Shown here one piece after another: positions 29,910 through 40,221 of a stretch of DNA of 64,000 bases; the first letter of the stretch is position 1; the number at the start of each line of letters is the position of its first letter. The notes beneath the pieces were generated by a model. The model worked only from the letters and a program-made list of their open reading frames with translations. It was not told where the DNA came from and did no database searches. The translations under genes and the position numbers were made by a program. The stretch comes from Zygotorulaspora mrakii (taxonomy: Eukaryota; Ascomycota; Saccharomycetes; Saccharomycetales; Saccharomycetaceae), in assembly GCF_013402915.1 (NCBI RefSeq), contig NC_050722.1, forward strand, positions 372,001-436,000. Direction: 5' to 3'.

Positions 29910-31094
29910 ATGGATGAGACGCCAAGTTACAAGTCACTGGAGTGCATTGATTTTGGCGCAAATAATTGGTGTTTAGCCTTTCAACCGCTTTATAAACACG
30001 CCCTTCTGACAAGTTTGAGCAATGGCGAAGTCCACCATTTAGACTGGGACACAGGAAAATCAAAGCAAGTCACAGAGACAGGCGACATCTCATGCAACGA
30101 TTTGAAAGTCATAAATAGTGACTACAATAACGGCACACTCTATGCTGTAGCGTCTGGTAGCTCAGTTAAAATCTTTGACATCAGATCCCAGAATGCTGTG
30201 GCACTACTCAAAAATGATAAAAATGCTCCGTTTCTGTCTCTGGATTCTCGTCATAACTTTCTAGCTTCAGGCACGGAACTAAGTGGTGTCGATGCAGAGA
30301 TTTTAATGCATGATATCAGGAAGTGGAATGTACCTGTCAAAACCTTCATTGACTCTCACCACGATGACGTAACGGATCTCAAATTTCATCCTAGTGACCC
30401 TCATATATTGCTTAGTGGATCCACTGATGGCTACACCAACATCTATGATCTCAGGCACCAAGATGAGGAGGATTGTCTGCATCAAGTTATCAATTTTGCT
30501 TCAATCCATTCCTGTGGGTGGCTTTCACCAAAAAGAATATATACGCTATCGCACATGGAAACTTTTGCCATTCACGAATTGAATGATATTACGGATGAAG
30601 CCCGCGAACCCAAGCCTCTAGACTTTTGTGACGTTCGAGAAACATGGAACTGCGGTTATGTTATTGATATATACCCAGGTTTCATCGCAGCTGGCAGTTC
30701 ACAACAGAATTGCGGATTCTTAAAGTTGCTTCCTTTTGAAAACGAGATAGTGGAAGTCAAAAATTCAATTGTCATTCCGTCTGCCCACGGTAACGAGGTA
30801 ATAAGAGATGTTTACATTCCCCCAGAGCAATCAGATCTACTTTACTCTTGCGGTGAGGACGGCTGTGTTAGAATCTGGAAAGGCCGAAAGGCCTTGAACG
30901 TCCCTTCCGAATTTTGGGAGTACTCTGCAAAATTAGACGTTCTATCAGATTCGACACCAGTGCCTGTGCAACCAAATACTTTAGACGCAGAAGCCACTAA
31001 GAGACCAATTGAAGTGATTCATTCTGATAGCAGGAAGGAAAAGAATAAGAAAAATTCGAAAAAGTCTCAATCAAAAAGATACAAACCTTATTAA
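29910..31094 (+). CDS. WD40-repeat protein, YNL035C/WDR89 family
   Basis: The function is not established; the S. cerevisiae homologue YNL035C is a nuclear WD40 protein that resembles human WDR89. WD-type repeats can be seen as KIFDIRSQ (about 90), ILMHDIRKW (about 130), DVTDLKFHPSDPHILLSGST (about 152-171) with NIYDLRHQ, and near the end LLYSCGEDGCVRIWKGRKAL (about 312-331). They fit a single seven-bladed propeller. The C-terminus is a basic tail (KEKNKKNSKKSQSKRYK) that may be a nuclear signal. Length 394 against 389. Confidence 0.85.
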   Translation: MDETPSYKSLECIDFGANNWCLAFQPLYKHALLTSLSNGEVHHLDWDTGKSKQVTETGDISCNDLKVINSDYNNGTLYAVASGSSVKIFDIRSQNAVALLKNDKNAPFLSLDSRHNFLASGTELSGVDAEILMHDIRKWNVPVKTFIDSHHDDVTDLKFHPSDPHILLSGSTDGYTNIYDLRHQDEEDCLHQVINFASIHSCGWLSPKRIYTLSHMETFAIHELNDITDEAREPKPLDFCDVRETWNCGYVIDIYPGFIAAGSSQQNCGFLKLLPFENEIVEVKNSIVIPSAHGNEVIRDVYIPPEQSDLLYSCGEDGCVRIWKGRKALNVPSEFWEYSAKLDVLSDSTPVPVQPNTLDAEATKRPIEVIHSDSRKEKNKKNSKKSQSKRYKPY

Positions 31095-31311
31095 GATCTA
31101 TAGATAGGTATGCCTCAGCGAGTTGTGTAATTGCGATCAGCCTACTTCTCTCTTTAATTTGCATGATAGTTTTTCTGTCACCATTTTCCGTTTTTTGCAT
31201 TATAAATGCGAGATTACGAGTTAATCGATATCAAACAGAGATTTAACAGATTTAGCAATGTAATTTTCTTACTCTACAATTATTTTGGCAAGCAAAATAT
31301 ATTTGTTCTCA

Positions 31312-32664
31312 ATGGAAACTGAGGCAAGCGTTAAGCGTACGTACGTTGGAAGTTTGAGATGTCAAAGGGAATCTCTTCTATTAGACGGTTTTAAGACATT
31401 CGTTATTTCGAGCGACCCTATTGAGAATAACGGCAAGAAAGCTAAAGGTGTGAAAAAATATGAGGTTGAATTGCAGGACACAATTCTTTTCCCTGAGGGC
31501 GGTGGACAACCCAGTGATACAGGTTTTCTCAAACTTATAGGTGATGCACAAAATGTAAACATTCCGGTGGATTACGTTCATAGGGCAGGATTGCATGCAA
31601 AACATGAGGTCGATAGGCATATTGAGCCGGGAACAGAGGTAGAAATTACGGTTGATGCAGACAGGAGATTAGATTACATGCAGCAACATACCGGCCAGCA
31701 CCTGCTCAGCGCCATTTTAGATACCAAGTATAAGTTGAACACAGTATCATGGTCTATGGGAGGCGTGCCCACTGAGAAAAAGCCTCAGCTTGAAATAAAC
31801 GATTACTTTAATTACGTTGAACTTGACGGAAAGTTGAGCTTTGAAGAAGTGAGTGAAATCTCCAAGATAATTGAAGATTATATCATCCTCAATCATCAAG
31901 ATATATCTGTTGAAGAGAGTACTCCTGAGCAGCAAGCCGACGTCAAGACCCATAAGGTCCCGGATGATTATGATCTTGAAAAAGGCATTTTGAGGACCAT
32001 TCACATAGGCTCGCTAGATGCGAATCCGTGCTGCGGTACGCATTTAACATCAACTAGTCAGATTGGCTCTTTCCTTATCTTACCCAATCAGACCAACATT
32101 AGGGGAAACAACTCACGTTTGTATTTCATATGTGGTAATCGTGTAGCCAAATATGGCCGTTTGGCAAATGAAATTCTCTTCAAATCGAAGAATATTTTGA
32201 GCTGTCCTGAGCAAGAGATAACAGGTAAAATTGAAAAGATGAAAGATCAAATACAGAAGTCAAGTAAACGAGAACAGTTTTGGATGAAAGAGCTGGCTAC
32301 CTATGACGCTGAGAAAATCTCGCAAAAGCTTAATGACACTGGAAAGGCCTTCTTGCTTAGAGATGAATTCGGTGCGCTTGATTATCTTTTGCAAGTATCT
32401 AAAGAGCTTTCTAGCACAATTTCCAATTTTTCAGAATATGAGATTGTACTGTGTGGTCGTGAAAAACAATCAGCCAGTGGCTCGTTGATCATATTGTCAG
32501 AGTCAGGAGATAAGATAGTAAAAATAAGTGACTCACTATTTGCTCTTCTTGAAACTTTGAAAGGTGGTGGTGGCAAGAAGGGCGGTAAGTGGCAAGGAAA
32601 AATTGCAAATTTTTCTGACTCACAATACAACGCCTCATTGGACTATTTGAGCACAAACTTTTGA
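31312..32664 (+). CDS. AlaX-like trans-editing domain protein (YNL040W family)
   Basis: A freestanding homologue of the editing domain of alanyl-tRNA synthetase (AlaX/Aarsd1), expected to clear mischarged Ser-tRNA(Ala); this has not been shown for the yeast protein as far as I know. The zinc-binding motifs are QQHTGQHLLSA (about residues 124-134) and CCGTHLTSTSQIG (about 239-251). The tail carries KGGGGKKGGKWQGKI, the glycine-rich signature of the AlaX/AlaRS C-Ala junction. I start at the ATG at 31312 (450 residues, S. cerevisiae 456), since the upstream in-frame start is only TTG. Confidence 0.88.
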   Translation: METEASVKRTYVGSLRCQRESLLLDGFKTFVISSDPIENNGKKAKGVKKYEVELQDTILFPEGGGQPSDTGFLKLIGDAQNVNIPVDYVHRAGLHAKHEVDRHIEPGTEVEITVDADRRLDYMQQHTGQHLLSAILDTKYKLNTVSWSMGGVPTEKKPQLEINDYFNYVELDGKLSFEEVSEISKIIEDYIILNHQDISVEESTPEQQADVKTHKVPDDYDLEKGILRTIHIGSLDANPCCGTHLTSTSQIGSFLILPNQTNIRGNNSRLYFICGNRVAKYGRLANEILFKSKNILSCPEQEITGKIEKMKDQIQKSSKREQFWMKELATYDAEKISQKLNDTGKAFLLRDEFGALDYLLQVSKELSSTISNFSEYEIVLCGREKQSASGSLIILSESGDKIVKISDSLFALLETLKGGGGKKGGKWQGKIANFSDSQYNASLDYLSTNF

Positions 32665-32919
32665 TTACAGAGACTGTTTTTAATAAATGTAGCACACTTT
32701 ATTTATTTTTTTACTTGCGCATAAGAGTATTATCCTTCAAATGATAGCCCGGTTTTGGATGCGGTGACGAGATTTTTGTGTCACTAAAGAACGTTTTTCG
32801 CATGATGCGCAATTCTGAACGATAGTATACAAAAAAACATCACGAGAAGAAGCCTCATAGTGCCTTCAAAAGTCGGTATAAGAAGTTACTTCCTATCTTT
32901 AGCAGTAGTACGGGTGATA

Positions 32920-34656
32920 ATGAGTAGTGTAGTTAACAAAAGTGGTGTTAGGTTTACTCCTAAGACGAGGCAGCGTCGGCTACTGACAACTGCGAGAACA
33001 GTACAGCCTTCAATAGTTGCGAACGAAGAAAGATCACAGGCAGACAAGAGTGGTGATGGTAACGAAAACGAGGACACGGCTGTGGAAACTCGAGAAACAG
33101 TCAGTCAAAATGCGCATGATGCGAGCGCTGACGAAGATGAGGGCGATGAGGAAGACGAAGATGATAACGATACATATGTGGCAGATACGAAATTAGGACC
33201 TCTAGAAAAGCTCGACGGCACACATATTAATGCAAAACTTAAAGTTCCTTCCACTGTAAGTTCTAGTAGCCGACGTCGACACTCAAGTAGACTGGACTCT
33301 CTTGGCGGTGCAACAAGTGCGAAGCCATTATTCAAACCAGGATTCAACGAGCCTTCGATAGGTAATGATGGAAGGAGATTATCCACAATCTCAAATTCAA
33401 CGACAAGAAAGGTTAGACTCAGCAGTATATCAGAAAAAGATGTAGCCCTGCAAGCACTAAAACGAAGTAGAATGTCGGCCAGAACGTCGATTTCGAAAAA
33501 GTCTGGCTCTGCTCATAGAATCAGTATAGTATCTAGGATGAGTTCACCTGATGCAAATGTGCACACAGCTACGGCAGTACCGAAATCGGAGGGTAAGAAA
33601 GAGTCATCCGCAGATCTTTTCCAAAGAACAGATAGCTTATATGAAAAATACACAATAAAAAATCTTCAAGAAATACCCAAAAATATTCAAGACTTCGATT
33701 CTAACCGTTATACCTTAGATGAAGAAGAGTTTACGATGGCGGAGCTATGTAAACCCAAACTTCCGATTGGTGAGCCATCTGAGAATTTTGAAAGAGCTAA
33801 ACAGGCTTGTAAAGCCAAGATCGAGAAGAGGAAACTGCGTCGAGAACTAAGGCACAAGGCCCGATTGGAGTTTAAGTCTTTAAAGTCTTTGCGTAAGGAG
33901 GAACAAGAAAAAGAACTAGAGGAACGTAAAAAGGCAACAGAAAAGCTTCTTAATAGTGATGTTCCTGAGAGCCAAGGTTCACATGCGGCTATCCAATTAA
34001 AGATGGGGCCAGATGGTAAATTGATCGTTGACGAAGACTCCACGGTCGTAGATAGACATAAAAATGCCAGTATGGAAAACGCACATAAGCAAAAACTTGA
34101 TGAGAACCCTTTTGAAAATTTGTACAACTCAGCTACCTATGGTAGAAATGCCTACACTGATCCATGGACGACCGAGGAGTTGATAAAATTTTACAAAGCA
34201 TTATCTATGTGGGGGACTGACTTTAATCTCATTGCGCAATTATTCCCTTACAGAACGAGGAAGCAGGTGAAGGCGAAGTTTGTAAACGAAGAAAGAAAAC
34301 ACACTATTATCGTGGAACTGGCGTTACAATCAAAGCTACCCCCTGACTTTGAGCAGTACTGTATAGACACGAAGAAAGAAATTGGTACGGTTTCTGAATT
34401 CAACGAAAGGTTGAATGAATTGAAAGTGAAACACGAGGAACATTTGAGGGCTATTGATGCGGCAAAGGCAAATGCCAAAGAAGAAGATTTGAAGAGCTTC
34501 AAGCTAAGTGATGGTGATGATTCAAAAAAGAAAACTTCCGGTGGTTTCACGAGAGACCAACTGAAAGTCTATAGAAAGTCTGAAATCGTATTGGGAACAA
34601 TCGAGGAGAAGAGGAAACAGGCTATCAAGGAAGCTGAAGAATATGCTATGGGTTAG
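32920..34656 (+). CDS. BDP1: TFIIIB subunit Bdp1 (B'')
   Basis: Bdp1 joins TBP and Brf1 in TFIIIB and is needed for RNA polymerase III promoter opening. The start at 32920 gives MSSVVNKSGVRFTPK, the same opening as the S. cerevisiae protein; an upstream extension has only a GTG. The N-terminal half is polar with acidic and Ser-rich runs. The SANT domain (YTDPWTTEELIKFYKALSMW and RTRKQVKAKFVNEE) covers about residues 408-460. Before it lies the conserved FTMAELCKPKLPIG segment. Length 578 against 594. The next gene, GPI15, follows 209 bp downstream in the same direction. Confidence 0.95.
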   Translation: MSSVVNKSGVRFTPKTRQRRLLTTARTVQPSIVANEERSQADKSGDGNENEDTAVETRETVSQNAHDASADEDEGDEEDEDDNDTYVADTKLGPLEKLDGTHINAKLKVPSTVSSSSRRRHSSRLDSLGGATSAKPLFKPGFNEPSIGNDGRRLSTISNSTTRKVRLSSISEKDVALQALKRSRMSARTSISKKSGSAHRISIVSRMSSPDANVHTATAVPKSEGKKESSADLFQRTDSLYEKYTIKNLQEIPKNIQDFDSNRYTLDEEEFTMAELCKPKLPIGEPSENFERAKQACKAKIEKRKLRRELRHKARLEFKSLKSLRKEEQEKELEERKKATEKLLNSDVPESQGSHAAIQLKMGPDGKLIVDEDSTVVDRHKNASMENAHKQKLDENPFENLYNSATYGRNAYTDPWTTEELIKFYKALSMWGTDFNLIAQLFPYRTRKQVKAKFVNEERKHTIIVELALQSKLPPDFEQYCIDTKKEIGTVSEFNERLNELKVKHEEHLRAIDAAKANAKEEDLKSFKLSDGDDSKKKTSGGFTRDQLKVYRKSEIVLGTIEEKRKQAIKEAEEYAMG

Positions 34657-34865
34657 AATAAGAGAGGTTAAGTAATTAAACGATATATATATAAATATAC
34701 TTCACATATGTACCTATCTGTAGTGTTTTGTCACTTCGACTCTTTTTTTGCCTTCGATGCCTTGGAAATTGATGGCATTCGTTCGCACAGAGACAGCTTT
34801 GAAAAAGAACAGGCAAATTTAGGCGTGTTCAAGTCCAGGACTCGCTATATGGTTCAACATAAGCT

Positions 34866-35529
34866 ATGTCTATTATCGAATCAATCTCTTTGGAGCCACT
34901 GATGAGGCAACGCTATAGTTTAGAGATTCATCAAAATAGCAATGGAGGAATCTTGAGAATCACTATGGTTCCCACTTGGAACACAAATAAAAACGCAATG
35001 AACTTACTAATAGTCGCTTTAGGAACTATAACAGGGATTTTTACATTAGCAAGATATGTTCAGCTCTCAAATACTGGGCAGCTGTTTTCAATTGCCACCA
35101 TTTTCTTCTTGTTGAGCCTCATTTTCAGGAGGCCTACGATGGAGACTCTCACGGTTCTGGCAAATTATGGAGTGCAGATCAGAAAGGTCCGAGGACTTGC
35201 GTTCTTGCCTCGCAGTTTCAACAGACATTGGTTTGCTGAGACCGAGTTTATACCGAGAGACCAAGTTGTTGACGTTGTCATCAATGAAGGTTTTGTTAGA
35301 GGCTTTCAGGTGATCTTTTACTTAGCCGTGCTTGTCAAGGAATCAACAAAACTCAGGCTACTATTTGCGGTATGTAAACACGTTTTTTCTCTTACAACCA
35401 GGGCACTATACTAACTACATCACCCTATGACTATAGACAACAAGACCTACGCTCGAGGATCAAAAATTAATCTACAATATGATTAGAAAGTGTCTGTTTA
35501 ATAATGGTGAGAGTCCGACTCACACATGA
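34866..35529 (+). CDS. GPI15: GPI-GlcNAc transferase subunit Gpi15 (PIG-H), two exons
   Basis: Gpi15 is a subunit of the ER complex that transfers GlcNAc to phosphatidylinositol, the first step in GPI anchor synthesis. Exon 1 is 34866-35369 (168 codons); exon 2 is 35437-35529 (30 codons plus TGA). Without splicing the frame would read into the intron and stop shortly after. The joined C-terminus reads LRLLFA followed by TTRPTLEDQKLIYN. Two adjacent hydrophobic helices (about residues 45-85) form a membrane hairpin, and the PIG-H domain follows with AETEFIPRDQVVDVVINEGF. S. cerevisiae GPI15 also has an intron. Total 198 residues. Confidence 0.88.
35370..35436 (+). other. Spliceosomal intron in GPI15 (67 nt)
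   Basis: Donor GTATGT at 35370-35375, perfect branch motif TACTAAC at 35409-35415, acceptor CTATAG ending at 35436. Phase 0 between GCG (Ala168) and ACA (Thr169). Confidence 0.9.
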
Positions 35530-35556
35530 ACATTTAACCCAGACATCTTTTGGATA

Positions 35557-35573
35557 GAGATGAGATGAAAAAA
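35557..35573 (+). promoter_or_regulatory. PAC-like element upstream of BMT5
   Basis: GAGATGAGATGAAAAAA contains the PAC core GATGAG and lies about 90-100 bp before the BMT5 ATG; a second GGGATGAGACGA follows near 35585. It fits the ribosome-biogenesis role of the gene. Confidence 0.55.
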
Positions 35574-35660
35574 GTTATTTGATTGGGATGAGACGACTTC
35601 CGGTTACCAATATGGAGATACATTCAAGCAAGTAGGCCGAGCTATCGAATTGTTCAAGTC

Positions 35661-36632
35661 ATGGGAAGGCCATTAAAGGGCAAGTCAGGTGCCAAGTCAT
35701 TGAAGGCAGCTCTTCAAAGGCATCAAACACATGACCAATTAGCACAACAGTACAGGAAGAAAGCTGAAAATAAGCTAAAAAAAAAATCTCAGCCGAGTAC
35801 AAAAGTGAAGAAGAATCAAGAGATGCAAAAGCTGATGCAAAGCAATTTTGTTCCATTTGAAAAGAACCAGACCTTGCTGTTGATAGGTGAAGGTGATATG
35901 TCCTACGCCAAGTCCATAATTGAAGAGGGATATGTCGTGCCAGAAAATTTAATAGTGACCAGTTATGATAATTCAATTTCTGAACTAGAGCTTAAATATC
36001 CACATTCTTTTCATGAGAACTATCATTACCTTCTGGGCCAAAATGTGAAACTGTTCTTCAAAATCGATGCAAAAAACCTAACCAAATCTTTCAAATTATC
36101 CAAAAAGACACCATGGAACAAAGTTCTAGGTCCTACATGGAAGAATAAAATATTACAGAATATATTGTTCAACTTTCCTCATACGGGAAAAGGTATTAAA
36201 GATCAGGATCGAAATGTTGCAGATCATCAAGAGCTAGTACTCGGATATCTACGAAGTTGCAAAGAATTATTCGAATTGGTAAATAAGCCCATAATGACCA
36301 ATTTATCGAATTACAATCAGGGCTACGACATAAAGGAGTCTCAGAATAACCAGGAAATTACCAGTGAAGGATATGGTAAATTTTTATTAACAGTCTTCAC
36401 TGGAGAACCTTACGATTCATGGATGATCAAGACTTTAGCTAAGAGTATTGGTTTGTGTGTACAACGCTCCGGAAAATTTCATTGGGATCTCTACCCATCT
36501 TATCAGCACAGGAGGACCAATAGCGAGCAGGATACTACGAAACCTGCAAAGGAAAGGGATGCAAGAGTTTACGTTTTCGAGAAATTCGAGCGTAAAAAGA
36601 AGAAAAATCAAGCCTCTGACGAAGACGATTAA
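35661..36632 (+). CDS. BMT5: 25S rRNA m3U methyltransferase Bmt5
   Basis: Bmt5 forms 3-methyluridine at U2634 of 25S rRNA. The Rossmann AdoMet motif reads LLLIGEGDMSYAKSIIEEG (about residues 72-90), and the catalytic-side NFPHTGKGIKDQDRNV (about 173-188) is the family signature. A basic N-terminal extension (about 1-60) and a C-terminal basic tail (KFERKKKKNQ) probably direct nucleolar location. Length 323 against 336 in S. cerevisiae. Convergent with FYV10, with 36 bp between stops. Confidence 0.93.
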   Translation: MGRPLKGKSGAKSLKAALQRHQTHDQLAQQYRKKAENKLKKKSQPSTKVKKNQEMQKLMQSNFVPFEKNQTLLLIGEGDMSYAKSIIEEGYVVPENLIVTSYDNSISELELKYPHSFHENYHYLLGQNVKLFFKIDAKNLTKSFKLSKKTPWNKVLGPTWKNKILQNILFNFPHTGKGIKDQDRNVADHQELVLGYLRSCKELFELVNKPIMTNLSNYNQGYDIKESQNNQEITSEGYGKFLLTVFTGEPYDSWMIKTLAKSIGLCVQRSGKFHWDLYPSYQHRRTNSEQDTTKPAKERDARVYVFEKFERKKKKNQASDEDD

Positions 36633-36668
36633 AAAAAGACCCAAATTTCTGCTGTAACAGATAGATAT

Positions 36669-38177
36669 TCATGTGGGATACATAGTAATGAATTCTGATT
36701 CCGAGTAAATGTTCTTATCAATGGGATCCATGACTTTGCCGTCATCCAATGAACATAAATTCTTACGATTTAGCGTTGTCGCTAATAATTTCAACTTCTT
36801 TGCATCATATATATTCCCATTAGGTAGCATTACAGGATTTTCGAAAAGTTTTGATTCAGTATGGTGTGCATAAGGTAAATTTTTAGCAATTGGTGCGAAC
36901 TCTTCACTGCAAACCGGACAGTTACTTGTCAATACGTTTTCGTCTATGAACGAATCTAATTTCTCGTTATCAGATGATATAACCACTCTATGGTTCACGC
37001 ATTCTTTGGTTTTCAACGCCGATATTCCAAGCGATAAATACATCAAAAGTGGTTCTTGATGCGATATTCCATACATTGAATAATACTCTTTAGTAAATAA
37101 GTCATTCAACGTGCTCCACCTTTTCTCATCCAACAGATCTGTGTATCTTTCAAAATCTAAATTTTTATTGCAGTAATTTAAATTAAAATCATTGCTCGAG
37201 TATGGCAAGCTAGGTTTTGGGAGAACTTTTTTGTGAAAAAAGTGCTTGTATATCTGGTCTCTAGTTGTGAAACAGGCCTCAGATTTCCCATTTGGTATGT
37301 TGTTATTGCGCTCTTGATCGTAAGATATTTTGCTTTGGCTCATTATTTGATTGTACTCGCAGCTTTTAATGAAGACTAATAGACCCGAAGCCAGCTTCAG
37401 GTCAGCGAAATTGCTCTCCATGAACTGTAGAAGATAATTCCGAAAACATGCTATAGCATCAATGAAATTAGCAGTTTTTATGAGCTCCACGTATTCTTGC
37501 AGTCTTGCTTCAAATTCTAAGAAGGAATAATTTCTTTTAAGAAAAGATTTATTCTCACCAATCCAAGATAATAGTGGACCTAAATCATGACTTTCTGTTA
37601 ACGCTTTTGATATCCTATTAGCTGATAATAGTATATCATAATCTAATAGGGTTTTGAGATTCTGTTGTCTTAAAAACACCACTCCTGGGTTCCAATACTT
37701 TTCATCTTCATTTGAAATATTTTCTGGTACTGACGAATTTGAACGAACCGTACTGTTTCTCATCAGATAATCGCCAACTAACAAATTTGTGAATTTTTGA
37801 TACCACTCCGTCAATCTTGAGACATCTCTTGAAGCTTTTGATTCCTCCAATTCTTTGAAGAATTTTATCCTTGAATCAATTCTATTCAATAGTTTCAATT
37901 CTTCTTCCCCTCTCTTATTTAGCCTTTTTTCTATATGATCGACATGTTTTATGATATCATTTAATTTAACGAGTGCCAGTTTATCCTGCTCCAATGTGTT
38001 TGATTCTAACAGTTTATTCATTTCAGTAAACAGTTTTTGAAGAACTGCTGTTTCTCTGTCTATAAGCTTCTGAACTTGTTTAACATTTTTACGAACCAAT
38101 TCATGAGGAATATGGAAAAGTTGCTCGTTAAGCTTAAGATGGAAATCGGTATCCGGCTCGTTCATTAATGAACCCAT
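36669..38177 (-). CDS. FYV10: GID E3 ubiquitin ligase RING-type subunit Fyv10/Gid9 (MAEA)
   Basis: Gid9 forms the catalytic RING heterodimer with Gid2 in the GID/CTLH ligase that degrades gluconeogenic enzymes when glucose returns. A coiled-coil N-terminal half (about 30-140) is followed by a CTLH/CRA region (about 215-300, including FLEFEARLQEYVELIKTANF). The C-terminus has the degenerate RING: CPVCSEEFAPIAKNLPYAHH (about 420-440) and the conserved MLPNGNIYDAKKL. Length 502 against 516 for YIL097W. Order relative to BMT5 and FMC1 matches chromosome IX. Confidence 0.92.
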   Translation of the reverse strand: MGSLMNEPDTDFHLKLNEQLFHIPHELVRKNVKQVQKLIDRETAVLQKLFTEMNKLLESNTLEQDKLALVKLNDIIKHVDHIEKRLNKRGEEELKLLNRIDSRIKFFKELEESKASRDVSRLTEWYQKFTNLLVGDYLMRNSTVRSNSSVPENISNEDEKYWNPGVVFLRQQNLKTLLDYDILLSANRISKALTESHDLGPLLSWIGENKSFLKRNYSFLEFEARLQEYVELIKTANFIDAIACFRNYLLQFMESNFADLKLASGLLVFIKSCEYNQIMSQSKISYDQERNNNIPNGKSEACFTTRDQIYKHFFHKKVLPKPSLPYSSNDFNLNYCNKNLDFERYTDLLDEKRWSTLNDLFTKEYYSMYGISHQEPLLMYLSLGISALKTKECVNHRVVISSDNEKLDSFIDENVLTSNCPVCSEEFAPIAKNLPYAHHTESKLFENPVMLPNGNIYDAKKLKLLATTLNRKNLCSLDDGKVMDPIDKNIYSESEFITMYPT

Positions 38178-38539
38178 TCTTTTAGGACTATAGAACGTTC
38201 AGTTATTAGCGTGAACTGACGTTTTTAATGGTGTTTTTGAAGGAAATAACAATCTACTTTCATTTTTTTTTTTTTTTTATGTGTTCCCTTAAAGTTCCAT
38301 CTAATGATTTATGCCCTTATCGAGATAAATTCTATATTCATAGTACTAAATTATGCCTTTCTGCTGCTCTGTTGACTTTGAGATGTATATATCTAATTTA
38401 TATTATTCATGTTATTTATATATAAGAATAGAACTAATTCACGTTGCTCTTGGGACTTTCATTAACTTATTAAGAGGTAAAGTGGGTTATGAATCTAGTG
38501 ATAAAGAAAAAGAATCTATCATTTACTTCGAATATAAGT
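38178..38539. other. FYV10 promoter and IDH1 3' region
   Basis: A 362-bp gap with a T16 tract at 38263-38278, about 90 bp upstream of FYV10, probably a poly(dA:dT) nucleosome-excluding element. A TA-rich patch with TATATATAAG near 38416 may be part of the IDH1 3' signals. No gene. Confidence 0.5.
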
Positions 38540-39649
38540 TCATTTGTAGGAAGATAACTTTTCGATAACAGCCTTCGTAAAATCTGTTGTTGAGGAAGAG
38601 CCACCGATATCCTTGGTGGTGGATTTACCCTCGGCGATAACTTCATGAACGGCTTTTGAAATTCTAGCGGAAGATGTTTCCAAGCCTAGGTGATTCAACA
38701 TAAGCGCAGCTGATAGAATCATAGCAGTGGGGTTTGCGATATTTTGGCCCTTGATATCTAAACCAACATGCCTTGAACCGGGCTCAAAAACTGCATATTC
38801 TCTGCCAAAATTGGCACCGGCGACTAAACCTGGGCCTCCAATCAAAGCAGCGCCGATGTTACCCAGAATGGTACCATACATGGAGGGTGTAACTAAAACG
38901 TCAAATTGATGGGGTTTGGCAACAGTTTGCATTGAAGCATTATCAACAATGATGGAATCAACTTTAACATCTGGGTATTCTCCCTCCCCAATTCTTGTAA
39001 CTGTATTTCTGAATAGACCATCACCTAATTTCATGATGTTTGCCTTATGGACAGCGGTTACCGCCTTTCTGTTGTACTTTTTGGCAAAATCAAAGGCAAA
39101 TCTCGCAATTCTCTCAGTCTTTGCCTTGGTCATAATTTTCAAAGACTCTACCACACCTGGAACGGACTCGTGTTCCAAGCCGGAATATTCACCTTCAGTG
39201 TTCTCCCTGATAACCACCAAATCCACATTTGGGATCCTTGTCTTGACACCTTCGATAGATTTGAATAGGGCGACATTAGCGTATATGTCCAATTCCTTTC
39301 TCAAAGCAACATTCAAAGACCCGCCCCCGGCTTGGTCTGCTGCATTTGTGTGCCATATACCCTTCAGACCAATCTTGTTTCTTTTCAAAGAGTCAACAGC
39401 CGCTTTGACGTCCTCCTTGCGGTCTACCCCGGAGATATCAACTCTGTCCCAATCAATTGGTAAATTTTCAGCTTCAAAAATCGACACAACAGAATCTGTG
39501 ATTTCTTTACCAACACCATCACCAGGTATCAAAGTAACGACAAAACGACCACCGTACTTCTTTGGCAGAACCTTTTCAGTCGTGGCAATTGAAGCAAACG
39601 TTCTCTTTGCGGCGCTCTTGGCGACCATTGAGTTTCTATAAGACATCAT
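38540..39649 (-). CDS. IDH1: NAD-dependent isocitrate dehydrogenase, regulatory subunit Idh1
   Basis: Idh1 is the regulatory (AMP-binding) subunit of the mitochondrial octameric Idh1/Idh2 enzyme of the TCA cycle. A mitochondrial presequence precedes KKYGGRFVVTLIPGDGVGKE (about residues 30-49). The regulatory-subunit hallmark is the loss of catalytic residues in the family signature: PSMYGTILGNIGAALIGGPG (about 262-281), where Idh2 keeps the NLYGDILSD form. The C-terminus DIGGSSSTTDFTKAVIEKL is Idh1-like. Length 369 against 360; there are two Met codons at the start. By synteny it is YNL037C. Confidence 0.95.
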   Translation of the reverse strand: MMSYRNSMVAKSAAKRTFASIATTEKVLPKKYGGRFVVTLIPGDGVGKEITDSVVSIFEAENLPIDWDRVDISGVDRKEDVKAAVDSLKRNKIGLKGIWHTNAADQAGGGSLNVALRKELDIYANVALFKSIEGVKTRIPNVDLVVIRENTEGEYSGLEHESVPGVVESLKIMTKAKTERIARFAFDFAKKYNRKAVTAVHKANIMKLGDGLFRNTVTRIGEGEYPDVKVDSIIVDNASMQTVAKPHQFDVLVTPSMYGTILGNIGAALIGGPGLVAGANFGREYAVFEPGSRHVGLDIKGQNIANPTAMILSAALMLNHLGLETSSARISKAVHEVIAEGKSTTKDIGGSSSTTDFTKAVIEKLSSYK

Positions 39650-40221
39650 CCTTAGTACTTGGGGTTGATTGATCCCTTACCCTATCAATCTGGTTATCAC
39701 GTTCGATGTCGCTGACGTCGTTAACTAACAAGTACTCAATGCAAGCCTGCAACTTTTATATTGAAATCATGATCCATTAAATGGATGCACGAGAACCCCC
39801 AAATTCGAGACCCCCTTCGAATATCATGCATTTCGGCTCCGAAATTCGGCCATTTTTAAAATCATATGAAAAAAAGTTTCGGAAAATTCGATTCCGAGAT
39901 CGGATGGAAAATGGAACAGATTAACAATGTACCTTCCCACGAGAGACCTCTCGGCACGGTAGCACTATTTCTGGGACCGGGTAACTTTATAGTTCATTTT
40001 TCTTCTCTCATTGTGCACGGCTCAGTTCTCTCAGTCCTGTGCTCGCGCATGGCCAGGGCAGTTCTTGATTGAGATGGTGGTAGTCAAGGTGAGAAGTACA
40101 TAGTGATATGATATTTGAGTTATGAAGAGAAAAAAGAGATGAAATAATGAATTGATCGGAGATCGTGAAGTGAAGGTTTATTGGTCTCAAGACTGAGCTA
40201 GATAAGTTTTCTATTTACAAA
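39650..40221. other. IDH1-FMC1 divergent intergenic region
   Basis: A 572-bp shared promoter. TGACGTCG near 39709 is a one-off ATF/CREB site. CGG/CCG-containing inverted sequences occur around 39835-39905 (CTCCGAAATTCGG, ATTCCGAGATCGGA), of the kind bound by zinc-cluster factors, but I cannot assign a factor. No CCAAT box or gene recognised. Confidence 0.4.

Noticed and set aside
38916..39641. 241-codon open frame on the plus strand opposite IDH1
   Set aside because: It is the antisense shadow of the conserved IDH1 gene; its composition follows from IDH1 codons.
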